Shown here in pieces: positions 10,694-20,859 of a stretch of 64,000 nucleotides of DNA (its first letter is position 1; each line of letters starts with the position of its first letter). This DNA comes from Amphiura filiformis (taxonomy: Eukaryota > Echinodermata > Ophiuroidea > Amphilepidida > Amphiuridae). Both the position numbers and the translations under genes were made by a program. The stretch is taken from the NCBI RefSeq assembly GCF_039555335.1, contig NC_092629.1, positions 33,807,796 through 33,871,795 of the forward strand, written 5' to 3'. The notes under the pieces are model-generated. The model worked only from the letters and a program-made list of their open reading frames with translations. It made no database searches and was not told the DNA's origin.

Positions 10694-11393
10694 TTAAAGT
10701 CTTTCAATTGCTCCTATCAACAGTTGTCCAGTGGCCGTTGAGAATGTGCAGTGCACTGAATTCTTCATCCGCCCTTTGCTCTTGTCGCTAATGTCTCCAA
10801 CCATAGCTCCAAGTATATAGCTCAGGTCTCAGGACTCCCTGATTTTGATCACTGGCTGCTGGTTGAACTCATCTCAGGCACTCTTTTGCCGTTTTGAGCC
10901 TGAATCTCTACTCCGCCTAAGATAGTGATCTATCTTAACTATTTGCCCATAGCTGGGGCAAGCGTTGGTGAGCACCAGAGCGTATCCACACGCCGGTGGG
11001 TCATGCATACTGCACCTCTAGGGCCGCTTGCTGCTCCGAGATCCCCTACATATCTGCCTGGAATCGCAAGATATCCAGTTACCGGTAGTGACCAACGGGG
11101 AGGTTATGTAGGAGTCTTGAATAAGGAGAGGCTGTGTACTGGCAGGAGAAGACTTACGCACACTGCTTCTCTTTTCACCTTTCTGTTAGCCAGCGGCAAG
11201 TTGGGTTGCTCAGCAGCATAGGAGTGTTTCAAGCAAGCAGTCTAGAAGTGAAGCTAGGAGAATGATAGGAGAATAGGAAGGGTAGGTATGAAGGATAGGG
11301 AAACAGCGGCTACAACTACATCTACAACTACAACTATGTGCACTAGACGCATCACTTAAACCTGTGACAATCTTGTCACCCACCACCAACAAA
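10694..11393 (-). other. LINE 5' leader
   Basis: This stretch lies between the first pol Met and the target duplication. It is richer in GC than the flanks and has no conserved coding frame; a short plus-strand frame at 10925-11221 shows no known domain. It presumably holds the internal promoter and 5' untranslated region of the LINE. The role is inferred from position only. Confidence 0.55.
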
Positions 11394-11411
11394 ACTCACA
11401 AAACCTGTTAA

Positions 11412-12640
11412 AAGTGGGTGACCCGATTGATAGCCTCATGCCCTCATCCCCCTGTTACCCTATTAAAATGTCAAATTTTGGTATCAGGTGAAAGCTCATA
11501 TTTTTCTCATTAACATACTGAAATAAGGCGTTCCAAATCGTTATATCTCCGAAGAAATCATCAAAACTGTCGAATTAGTCTCCACTGTGTATACAACAAA
11601 CACAAAAACGTTTTTAAAACGTTTAAATAAGTTATATTTTGGCTTTTGGTTTAGGTAAAAACGTTTTAATAACATTAAAATGTCGGGTTATATAAAGGTC
11701 ATGAAAACGTTTTAAAACGTTTTGTATGAAAACACACTACAACAATATTTCTAAAATGTTTTCAAAAATGTTATTGTAAACTATTTTTGCAAACATTTTT
11801 TGCCAAATATTTTGTCAACACTTAAATAACATTATGTTAAAATAATTGCCCCCAGCAAACACAGAAATGTTCTTAAAATGTTTTCTTCAAAACGTTTTAA
11901 TAACATTTAAATGTCGAAAGGTCATAAAAACGTATTTAAAACGTTATTGCAAATATTTTGGGCAAACATTTTTCGCAAAATATTTTTTCAACCCAAAAAT
12001 AACATTCTGTTTAGAATGTTTTGTATCAGGTTTTCAAAAAATGTTTTTGGAATGTTATTAAAACGTTTTTATACCCTTTATATAACCCGACATTTAAACG
12101 TTTTCTGTAAAACATTTTGTGTTTGCTGAGCAGTAGATTATCAAAAAATGTTTTTCAATGTTATGAAAACGTTTTATACCCTTAATATACGCTTTATATA
12201 ACCCGACATTTAAACGTTTTCTGACAACATTTTATAACCTTTTGCGAATGATGTCGACAACGTTTTGTGTTTGCTGGGATAGTACCACGTTTAAAACTAA
12301 TTCGACAGTTTTTTGATGGTATCTTCGGAAACCCACCGTTTTGGAACTCCTAATTTCAATATGTTAATGAGAAAAATGTGTTCTTTCATTTGATATCAAT
12401 ATATTACATGATCATTATGATTATCATTAATAAACATGATAAACGCTCTGTAGACTACCAGTATCACGCTGTATAAATGCACACACATAAAAACATAAAC
12501 ACATAAAAACAGTAATTAGTCACATTTACAAAGAAACATTGAAGTGTTCTTTTTGCTGAAATGCTTGAAACGGACGAGATTTTATGTTATAAGTAGGTTT
12601 TTAAGAATTCAATTTTCCAAATATATCGGGTCACCTTCCT
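11412..12640. mobile_element. TTAA-flanked inverted-repeat element with nested MITE (family A)
   Basis: TTAA lies at 11408-11411 and 12641-12644. The ends share GGTGACCCGAT in inverted orientation. Longer inverted arms of about 115 bp lie at about 11470-11590 and 12295-12405, sharing AATTCGACAGTTTT, CTTCGGA and CATATTGTTAATGAGAAA-like words. The related locus at 54280-54283 reads CTG-TTAA-GTCC without the insert, giving an exact empty site. TTAA duplication is typical of piggyBac-superfamily transposition. No transposase is present. Confidence 0.82.
11592..12280. repeat. Nested AACGTTTT-rich MITEs inside the TTAA element
   Basis: An outer unit begins ACAAACACAAAAACGTTT and ends AACGTTTTGTGTTTGCTGG. 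Inside it a second unit runs from about 11851 (CAGCAAACACAG) to 12128 (TTTTGTGTTTGCTG). Both are filled with inverted copies of AAAACGTTTTAATAACATT. The whole block separates the two arms of the TTAA element, so the order of insertion is TTAA element, outer MITE, inner MITE. No coding sequence. Confidence 0.7.
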
Positions 12641-12644
12641 TTAA

Positions 12645-13939
12645 GTCCAAGGATACAATAACACTTTTCTTTCATGATTTCTTTAAAATAAAAATAAATA
12701 TTTTCCAATTCACAATAAGGCATGCAATTAAATAAGACGAAAACTACAAGTTCTTCGCTCCAACGAAATTATATTTATTTAAGTAGTAAACTTACAGACA
12801 GTAATTTTGATTTCAGCAAAGTATAAAGTGACGGTGATAAGGAAGACGTACAAGAAGCTGTCACTCTGCTAACTCCCAAATCAAAAGAGATTGCATTTGC
12901 ACTATATATTATTTATTATACCTTAATTCACTACAATAATATTAATACATTACCAAATGTATCTGTACGGATGATATTGTGTCAGTAGCGTATCAGGCGA
13001 AGGGGGGGCAGAGTTTTAAGCAATGATTTATACATAGTGAAAACTGGTCCACGAGTGGCTTCAATTGGGCCAATTTACGGCTTTTTCAAACAAACCTTTT
13101 ACACAATATGAGTTCCAAAATGGTCCACCAAATTGCAAAAGTTTCTCACTTCTCAGTTGTGAAGTTGATTAATTATACTTTACTTAATGAACATATGACA
13201 TCACAAGTGCAGTTTAAGCAGTTCAGTTTTGCTGTTGCCCTGCAAGACTAACGCACGGTAAGTGGCACTTAACAATAGTCTTACATTCTGTACTCGTTTT
13301 AAGTTTCAGTGAAAGACAATCGTATGTGCAGTGGAAAATACTTTAGTAAGACTATTGTAAGTGCTACTTATGTTAGACTTGCAGACAAGAGCAAAACTAA
13401 ACTGCTTAAACTGCACTTACGATAAGAGATTTAGCGCTTTTCACTGCTACTTAAATAAATTGATTACTGATCCAAATAGTTTTCATTTTGTAAAACACAA
13501 ACTTGCTTCTCCTGTAAAAAGATGACAACTGCGCTTACACTATGATTGTCTTGCATTCTTACGACGATATGATTTCTCTCTTTTTTCTCTTTTTCAACAT
13601 GTATAATATTAAAACGAATACAACAATTTTTTTAATATGTCTTACTAACACCGTGTATTATTTAAATTCGTTTTAGGCGACGAATAACAAACCCTGTTCT
13701 ACGGGCTTCATTGCTACTCAAATTAAATGATTACTGATCCAAATAATTTTCATTTTGTAAAACATTATTGCTTCTCCTGTAAAAAAAAACTGAACATGCA
13801 CTTTGATAGTCTTGCATTCTTCCGATGATATATAATTTCCCTCCTTTTTTCTCTTTTTCTATGCATAACATTATAAAGAATGTAAACACTTTTTTCTTTA
13901 AAATATAATATCTAGCACGATGCATTATTTAAATTCGTT
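12645..13939. repeat. Composite repeat, middle segment (copy 1)
   Basis: Colinear with 54284-54896, 55537-55770, 56391-56470, 56773-56978 and 57233-57260 of copy 2. Shared words include AGTCCAAGGATACAATAACA, AATATTAATACATTACCAA, GTGGCTTCAATTGGG and GCAAGACTAACGCA. Within it, about 13445-13690 and 13710-13943 are a local tandem duplication carrying ACTGATCCAAATA and TTTTCATTTTGTAAAACA. Ends related to the 4277-5243 foldback (TTGCATTCTTACGACGATAT) appear near 13550 and 13815. No coding frame is seen. Confidence 0.75.
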
Positions 13940-13943
13940 TTAA

Positions 13944-14590
13944 AGGATCTGGAATGAGCGTTTGGGCGTTTCGACAGTATTTTTGTGGGACATGAGAGCA
14001 CATCAGACATATTGAATTGCATTCTGAATACGAAGAATGTCTTTCTGATATCAAATAATTTTCATTTTTTGAAATTCACGGTATAATACAAATTTAATGA
14101 CAAATTATTAAAAGTTGATATTTTTCACATTTTTGATATATAACCTCGAAGTAATTTTATAAATTTAATGATATATTCTTAAAGTGTATGTAGCTGGGAG
14201 GAAAAGCCGACGATCAATTGAAAATTTTGACCTTTCATATTTTTTCCCCAAAAAGACCTATTTTTTTTGGTGTTTTGGGGAAAAAATCCATATATTCAAT
14301 ACGAAAGGTCAAAATTTTTAATTGATCGTCGGATATTCATCCCACCTACATGAACTTTAAGTATATATCATCAGATTTATAATGTTTACTTCGAGTACTG
14401 TTAAATATCAAAAATATCAATTTTTAATGCTAATGATTTGCCATAAAATGTGTATTACATTGCGAATTTCAAAAAATCAAAATTATTTGATATCAGAAGG
14501 ACATTCTTCGTATTCAGAATGCAATTCGATATGTCTGATGTGCTCTAATGTCCCACAATAAATACTGTCCAAACGTTCATGCCCCTTCCC
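13944..14590. mobile_element. TTAA-flanked foldback element (family P1)
   Basis: TTAA lies at 13940-13943 and 14591-14594. The element is almost a complete inverted repeat: its left half carries ATGAGCGTTT, CGACAGTATTTTTGTGGGAC, AGAGCACATCAGACATAT and TTGATATCAAATAATTTTC-like words, and the right half carries their complements. The empty site is in copy 2 near 57260 (CGTTTTAAGGCGA). A second full copy is at 37446-38122, a partial copy at 43.05-43.32 kb and a fragment at 34.77 kb. Confidence 0.88.
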
Positions 14591-14594
14591 TTAA

Positions 14595-15437
14595 GGCGAC
14601 GAAAATAAATCGTGTTCTATTGGCGGACGAATCGGTCGATTGGAAGATGCTGTGTGAAAAACGGAAAGCTTGAATAAATTTTGCAAACATATTTTGAAAA
14701 ATAAAATCGATCGGAACCGTAGAGCAGGGTTTGTTTTCGTCGCCTAAAGTAGTATTCTTTTTCACTTACACCATATTATCTATTATACGCTCGTACCCTT
14801 CACCATAATACCCTTAATGCATTACCAAGTGTATCTCTAACTAATCTCTACCTCCTGTCTTTAATTATATAACCTGAATCATATTTCTTTGTCCAAGTCC
14901 TTTAGCGAAAGTACAAATTTTATCGTCGGCAGAATGCAACCCTATTGTAAGTAAGAGTTTTGGCAAAATTTAGATTTTGATGTATGTTGAAAGGGCAAAT
15001 GAAAGCCTGCGAAGTTGGTCAATAATGCTTTACTTAATGAAATATGACATCGCAAGTGCAAGCTGTTCAGTTTTGCTGTTGCCCTGCAAGACTAACGCAA
15101 GGTAGACTACAATAAAAGACTACAATAGTCTTCTATTATGCACTAGTTTTAAGTTTAAGTAAGACAATTGTAAGTGCAGTGGAAAATAAATTAGTTTAGA
15201 ATGTAAGACTAACGTAAATGACACTTAATTTAGACTTGCAGGCAAGAGCAAAACTGAACTGCTTAAATTACGATAAGGGATTTAGCACTGTTGGTTGCTA
15301 CTCAGTTGTATCAAAACTGATGGAATACCGATTATTCTGATAATTTTAATGTATTGGTTATTATTACGATACATTTGATATAATGATATCATGTTAATTG
15401 CTACTACTTAATTAGTATAATTTAAGATATCTTAACA
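14595..15437. repeat. Composite repeat, right segment (copy 1)
   Basis: Matches parts of 58640-59300, with ATTACCAAGTGTATCTCTA, CTTTAGCGAAA, GTACAAA and a TATCGTCGGCAGAATGCAA end at 14930. The region 15040-15260 repeats the GCAAGACTAACGCAAGGTA block also found at 13240, 55690 and 58880. The similarity fades by about 15300. Confidence 0.6.
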
Positions 15438-15439
15438 TA

Positions 15440-16471
15440 CAGGCTGAGTCAAAAAGAAGTAAACTCATGTTTGAGGGGCTGCAAGGAATCTGCTAAAAAT
15501 AAAAACACCACTGGAAAGAGCAAATTCTGCACGTCTAAATAAATAAAAGAATTGTTGCAATTGCTTACAGCAAGCTAAAGTTATACTCATTTGAATACAA
15601 CCAACCATTTTTGTAGCTGCACACGGCTGATTGATTTTCATCCATTTCAATTTCGACGAAAGTGCTAACAGGATTTATTGTTGAAAAGACAACTTTTGCT
15701 TTTAATTAATATTCAACAAAGTCCATGACGGTACGATAGTGTGTAGGGATACCAATTCAAGTCTTTACGAACGATCCGGCAGAGGCTTGATTGGGGAATG
15801 TTGGGCCGGGATGTTGGGTAAAGGATTGAGCTGATCTTTGGTCTTGCTGTAACGCATGTCTAACTCTAGCAATGTTCACTTGTTATCTAGCAGTTCGTGG
15901 TCTGCCTGAAGCTTCTGGCTATCTGTTCCGTAGTGTCCCATGCACATTGAGCTTGTTCACATTCTTATATACTGCTCCCTTACATAAAACCCGGTTAGCT
16001 GTAGGAAATTGGAGACGAAAAGGACGCTGAACTACTCAGTGGGACTCTTAGTTTCATGATACTTCGTCGCCGTGCGGTAAATTGTGGTGCCATGTTGTCA
16101 TTTGGCCCGTTTTATTATAATGTAGTGCAATGAGGTAAAATTCATATTGAAAATAGCCCTTTAACATGTAGATATTATTGATCGAAACCAGACCTGCCAC
16201 AAAACTTTATTTGCATTGAATATCGCGCCTCACCAATTAATATAATAGGTAGACTACTTGGGAAGTGAAACCGTGTGCAGCTACAAAAATGGGTGGTTGT
16301 ATTCAAATGAGTATAACTTGAGTTTGCTGTGAGCAATTGCAACAATTCCTTCTTTTATTTAGACGTGTAGAATTTGCTCTTTCCAGTGGTATTTTCATTT
16401 TTAGCAGATTCCTTTCAGATCTTGAGTTACAGCCCCTCAAACATGAGTTTACTTCTTTTTGACTCAGCCTG
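15440..16471 (-). mobile_element. Mariner-like element with ~190-bp inverted repeats
   Basis: The ends CAGGCTGAGTCAAAAAGAAG and its complement are flanked by TA (15438-15439, 16472-16473). Inverted arms run 15440-15627 and 16271-16471; the left arm has lost about 17 bp. TA duplication and a CAGG-start end fit the Tc1/mariner group. The interior holds a decayed transposase N-terminus on the minus strand. Confidence 0.85.
15690..16093 (-). pseudogene. Decayed mariner-like transposase, N-terminal DNA-binding half
   Basis: Starting from an ATG at 16093 the minus strand reads APQFTARRRS, then in shifted frames TKYHETKSPTE, QFPTANRVLCKGAVYKNV, a VHGTLRNR-like block, NIARVRHALQQD and RIVRKDLNWYPY. 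These match, in order, the helix-turn-helix and linker region of mariner-like transposases that include a DUF4817-type N-terminus. Several stops and at least two frame changes break it. The catalytic DDE/D domain is missing. The arms of the host element remain, so only the coding interior has been deleted and decayed. Confidence 0.72.
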
Positions 16472-16473
16472 TA

Positions 16474-16891
16474 GGTCTACACAGTGAGACTAAGCTAAGT
16501 TTCACCACAAACATTGTGTTAAGTTGAAAATGCAATTGCAATTGAGCCGTATTGTAACATTTCCATAAGAATTAGAATTGCTTATTCTTTTTCACAAAAT
16601 GTTAGTTTTCACTGTTATAGATGTCCTCTTTTATTTTTTGCCAAACAGATGAGGCAATCGCTATTTAATACCAGTGCATTATGTCGTCAATGCGAACCAC
16701 TCCGTCAACATGATTCGGGTCGGTTCTTTTGATAATATTATGACTGTCCCACACGCGTACTTATTTCTGCAACCATTATGGGCCGCAAAACGCTAGCCCT
16801 AACCTGACACTAACCTTAAGGGTTAAGTGCCCAATATGGTTGCAGCGGCCCATTGGTGGCGAAAAGAAATTAAGCGTCCCGCACGTACGTA
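16474..16891. other. Non-coding stretch with degenerate inverted repeat
   Basis: A loose inverted repeat near 16750-16880 pairs AACCATTATGGGCCGC with GCGGCCCATTGGTGGCG around a short GC-rich core. It may be an old foldback element. No coding sequence. Confidence 0.4.
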
Positions 16892-18381
16892 CACTCATAG
16901 AAATTGTTCGTTGGCATTACTCAGTAAGTTGATGTAAGTCGTTGCGTCAACTTTCCGAGTAATGCCAACGCGTACAATTTCGAGTAACGCTGACTATACT
17001 GCAGTTACTGTCCGTTTTCCTATACACAATACACAGTGCTCTTACCATTGACGCGTGACCCATACGTTAGAAGTATGGGGATTTGCCTAGTTAACGTCGC
17101 TGTGTGAAAAATAACCGGCCAATATTAAAAGTACTCTTCTAAAATTCTAGAAAATATAGTTTTGTAACATGTCCTAAATTTCTAGCCAATTTAGATGTTT
17201 GGAAATATGCGTACTTTGGTGTTGTAGTGTGTGGTACAGGTAATAGTACATTGCCTAGTTAACGTCGCTGTGTGAAAAATAACCGGCCAATATTAAAAGT
17301 ACTCTTCTAAAATTCTAGAAAATATAGTTTTGTAACATGTCCTAAATTTTTAGCTAATTTAGATGTTTGGAAATATTCGTACTTTGGTGTTTTAGGAAGG
17401 ATATGTAAACGACAGATAACACCAAAAAATATGAAGAAATTATTTCCAAACCGTGTTAAGTCAACAATCATTATGTTGCTCATTTTCAAGAATGCTGGTT
17501 AACAAAAAGCAGACCATTGTCTCATTTCGTGAACAAATGTCCACATACCATTGTTTCCTTGCGTTTCCTTTATAATCGGTTACCCAACTGAAGCTATAAA
17601 TACTAGCTCATTGCGATACCGCACATATAAAACAGACACATGTGCACAACCAGAGAAGATCTGATTTAATCAGTTGAGCTGTTTTCAATGAGTATTATCT
17701 TGGTTTAATAGCTTTTAATGGGGTTTAAGTCCTGCAAAGGTCGCGGTGAATTCTACTGTAGACATGACTGCATCATGCTCGATATCATTATGTTGGTCGC
17801 ACTCATTTGCACTTACTTTATTGAGTTGTTACAACTCAGAAAATGAAACCAGGTTAGCATAATTTTCTAGAGGTGTGCTATAGTATACAAAATTTTGCAC
17901 TGATTACAAAAATAAATATTTGAATACTGCTAATTGTGCAGAAAATGATCCAATTACGTGAATTAAGTAACAAAGTACCAAATTGGAATAACTCAAAACA
18001 ATAAGTAAAACAATTGTAGCTCAACACCGAAAATCTCGTAAGTACCAGTAACTTAATATGAACGAGTTACACCAACTTACATGTTGAGTTACAATAACGC
18101 AACTAATTGGTTCTTTGAACCTTGTTTATTTTCTAAGTGCCCTGAACTTGAATTCAGAAGTTGGCATTACTTATAAAGTTGACGCAACGACTTACATCAA
18201 CTTATTAAGTAATGCCAACAAAGTTGATTAGTTGACGTAACTTTTGAGCTTTTTCAGCATTTTTTAAGTTCGGATAACTAAAATGAATTTTGTTTTGGCA
18301 ACTTTTACACTATTTTTTAGTTGTCCAAACTTACTCCTTTTGAATTGCGCCAACAAGGCGAACAAGTCATTTCTATGAGTG
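16892..18381. mobile_element. 1.49-kb TA-flanked element with CACTCATAGAAAT ends
   Basis: The left end CACTCATAGAAATTG and the right end CATTTCTATGAGTG are inverted copies, flanked by TA at 16890-16891 and 18382-18383. Next to the termini lie GTTGGCATTACT-type inverted motifs: a strong hairpin at about 18166-18222 and a related one at about 16910-16970. The interior has a direct duplication and no transposase, so this is non-autonomous. The TA duplication suggests mariner-type mobilisation. Confidence 0.7.
17084..17392 (+). repeat. Direct duplication of ~140 bp, period 167
   Basis: Bases about 17084-17225 recur at about 17251-17392 with few changes (GCCTAGTTAACGTCGCTG opens both). It lies inside the TA-flanked element and is probably replication slippage or unequal exchange. 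Confidence 0.85.
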
Positions 18382-18419
18382 TACATAATAATTAAACACC
18401 TTGTTCAATTGTCTTATAC

Positions 18420-18580
18420 AAAATCTCGGATTTTTACAAAACTACACCACCTAAAGTCTTTTTCAGGGCTATCTTTATTCAGGGTTAGTTTATTGAAGCA
18501 CGCATTTAGTTTGCTGAAGTACGTTACAATCGTGTAAAAACAGAATTTTGAAAAATATTGAGGGCGTCCTCCTCAGCAAA
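18420..18580 (+). repeat. Dispersed repeat, partner at 31.11 kb
   Basis: Shares with 31110-31241 the words AAAACTACA, TAAAGT, TTTAGTTT, GTACGTTACAA/GTACATTACAA, CGTGTAAAAA-ACAGAATT and AATATTGAGGGCGTCCTC. Same orientation. It lies just downstream of the C1q exon and may form part of its 3' untranslated region. Confidence 0.7.
18474..18479 (-). promoter_or_regulatory. Possible polyadenylation signal for the C1q gene
   Basis: On the minus strand AATAAA lies about 330 bases after the C1q stop codon. The spacing fits a 3' untranslated region, but such hexamers are common in AT-rich DNA and this one is inside a dispersed repeat. Confidence 0.3.
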
Positions 18581-18806
18581 ACCGCTCCTTCGTACAGCAT
18601 GTATTTTGTGCAATTTTGTAAATTCATGTCGCACACCGCCTGCAATATGGCTTTAACTGGTGCTATATTTACATAGCAGCTATTGAATCAACATGTTACA
18701 CATTGTATTTGTAAAAGTTATGATTTTTTTCACATTACTACTACCGGTACTTGATTACATTCTCAATATAGGCAGGCCTGCAATGCAACTTCACCCATGG
18801 GAATGT

Positions 18807-19202
18807 TTAACTGATTCTGACACCAGAAAATGTGGTATAATTATTATCGGGACTACTAAAAATTTCTGTTCCTCCGCATCTCAACCATACTTTGTCGCCT
18901 GCAACAAGCTCCAACACAGCTGTATTACTGCATGTGTCACGATCTTCCTGATTGCCACCCTGATACACGCTATTGATGTAAGTTTCATTCTTCATTAGTT
19001 TAATGGTCGCCTCGGCAGGATCCCCTTTTACCACAGTCATAATAGTGTAGGTAAACAGATAGATGCCTGTAGACGGACAGGTGTATCGTCCTAATTGGGC
19101 GTCAAATCCATCTCCAACATTGGTGAATACTACTTCAAAAGGCAAAGCGACACCAAATGAGGGTGGTTTGAAGGTGGTTTTTCTTGCAGCCGAAAATGCC
19201 AT
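18807..19202 (-). CDS. C1q globular-domain protein, probable last exon
   Basis: The 131 residues are a complete gC1q head domain (family length about 130). An AFSAARKTTF-type first strand is followed by FEVVFTNVGDGFD, then GRYTCPSTGIYLFTYTIM (the conserved aromatic core), a VWLRCGG strand and a TTFSGVRIS end matching the usual FSG terminus. gC1q domains form secreted trimers that bind carbohydrates, pathogens or receptors, and are heavily expanded in invertebrate immunity. There is no signal peptide or collagen stretch in the exon. Upstream on the minus strand, CCTTTGATTTATTACAG (ending about 19224) looks like a 3' splice site, and the reading frame stays open through it, so the exon probably starts near 19223 and the Met at 19202 is internal. 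Upstream exons must lie beyond the satellite at 19.3-22 kb; none was recognised. Confidence 0.85.
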   Translation of the reverse strand: MAFSAARKTTFKPPSFGVALPFEVVFTNVGDGFDAQLGRYTCPSTGIYLFTYTIMTVVKGDPAEATIKLMKNETYINSVYQGGNQEDRDTCSNTAVLELVAGDKVWLRCGGTEIFSSPDNNYTTFSGVRIS

Positions 19203-19255
19203 GTTTTCAGTACGCTGGTGCTGCTGTAATAAATCAAAGGACTGATTATAACATT

Positions 19256-20859
19256 ATTATTATTACACAGCCGTGACGTTCTTACAGGTTCTTACACAGC
19301 CGTGACGTTAGTCACGGCTGTGTCTTTTTTCTTACAGGTTCTTTCTTCTTCTTCTTCTTCTTCTTCTGTCAATTTTTACATTGCTCTAGCACTCACATGC
19401 TTACATTGATTTTGACCTAACTTAGTCACAATGATCATTCACCGTGCCCCTACAAGTTACATGAAGCTCATGGGGTCAAAGGTCACGCAGAGGTCATAGG
19501 GGTCAAAAACGTGATTTCAACTAAAAATGCATCTTCTCCCACAACTTACGTAGGACAGCAACGCCACTAGCACACATGCATTGATATTACCCAGTGTCTA
19601 TGTGGTGTACACAGATTTGGGGTCAAAGGTCATTAAGGGGTCACTTCCGGTATAAAACGAAATACCTTCAAAAATTTTTATTAGCTAAACAAACTATAGG
19701 GCAGTAACGGTATGTTCACATCTGAGTTGCAGTTACCTAGTGTATATGTGATTTTTTTTTTTTTATGGGTCAAAGGTCATTAAGGGGTCACTTCCGGTAT
19801 AAAACGAAATAACCTTTAAAATGCATCTTCTCCCACAAATTACGTAGGACAGTGACGCCACTTGCACACATGTATTGTAATTACCTAGTGTCTATAGGGT
19901 GTACACAGATTTGGGGTCAAAGGTCATTAAGGGGTCACTTCCGGTATAAAACGAAATATTTTTAAAAATTTTTATTAGCTAAGAAAAACGTAGGACAGTA
20001 ACGGTATATGCACACATAAATTCTGGTTGCCCAGTGTATATGTGGTATTTTTTAATTTGGGGTCAAAGGTCATTAAGGGGTCACTTCCGGTATAAAACGA
20101 AATACTTATAAAATGCATCTTCTTCCACAAATTACGTAGGACAGTGATACGACTTGCACACATGCATTGGTGTTACCCAGTGTATATGGGGTGTACACAG
20201 ATTTGGGGTCAAAGGTCATTAAGGGGTCACTTCCGGTATAAAACGAAATATCTTCTAAAAATTTGTATTAGCTAAGAAAAACGTAGGACAGTAACGGTAT
20301 ATGCACTCATAAATTGTGGTTACCCAGTGTGTATGTGGTATTTTTTAATTTGGGGTCAAAGGTCATTAAGGGGTCACTTCCGGTATAAAACGAAATACTT
20401 ATAAAATGCATCTTCTTCCACAAATTACGTAGGACAGTGATACCACTTGCACACATGCATTGGTGTTACCCAGTGTATATGGGGTGTACACAGATTTGGG
20501 GTCAAAGGACATTAAGGGGTCACTTCCGGTATAAAACGAAACACCTTCAAAAAAATTTTATTAGCTAAGAAAAACAAAGGTCAGTAACGGTATGTTCATA
20601 TATGAATTGTGGTTACCCAGTGTATATGTGGTATTTTTTTATTTTGGGTCAAAGGTCATCAAGGGGTCACTTCCGGTCTGAGACGAAAAACCTTCAAAAT
20701 GCCCCTACTGCCACAAGTAACATGGCATAGTGATGCCACATGCAAATGTACATTGACACTAGCCAATGTCTATGGGACTTTCATATATTTTGGGGTCAAA
20801 GGTCAATAAGGGGTCACAGCACGGCTGTGTTCGTGGTCTTAGACCACAGCTAAGTCTAG
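19256..20859 (+). mobile_element. Helitron/Helentron-like element 1, filled with 146-147-bp satellite
   Basis: The left side has ACACAGCCGTGACG and its complement CACGGCTGTGT, then a (TTC)n tract and TGTCAA. The body is a tandem array of 146-147-bp monomers. The right side has CACGGCTGTGT, a hairpin GTGGTC-TTA-GACCAC (20833-20847), eight bases, then CTAG (20856-20859) followed by T. A hairpin close upstream of a terminal CTAG is the hallmark of Helitron 3' ends. Subterminal inverted repeats plus internal satellites recall Helentron-derived and pearl-type elements of marine invertebrates. It has no Rep/helicase gene. The exact left boundary is uncertain. Confidence 0.68.

Larger units (their letters stand above)
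7630..11393 (-). mobile_element. Near full-length non-LTR retrotransposon (LINE), APE-type endonuclease
   Basis: A 3.76-kb LINE on the minus strand. From its 5' end it has about 700 bp of leader (11393-10694), one pol frame with endonuclease then reverse transcriptase (10693-7647), and a short 3' tail of AAGTAAGTAAGCAAG repeats. ACTCA flanks it at 7625-7629 and 11394-11398. The related sequence at 54261-54283 reads straight through ACTCA into the flank, so the insertion boundaries are fixed by an empty site in this same window. Three single-base frameshifts make it dead in cis. The clade is uncertain; the short tandem 3' tail and single ORF suggest an RTE-like or related group. Confidence 0.88.
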
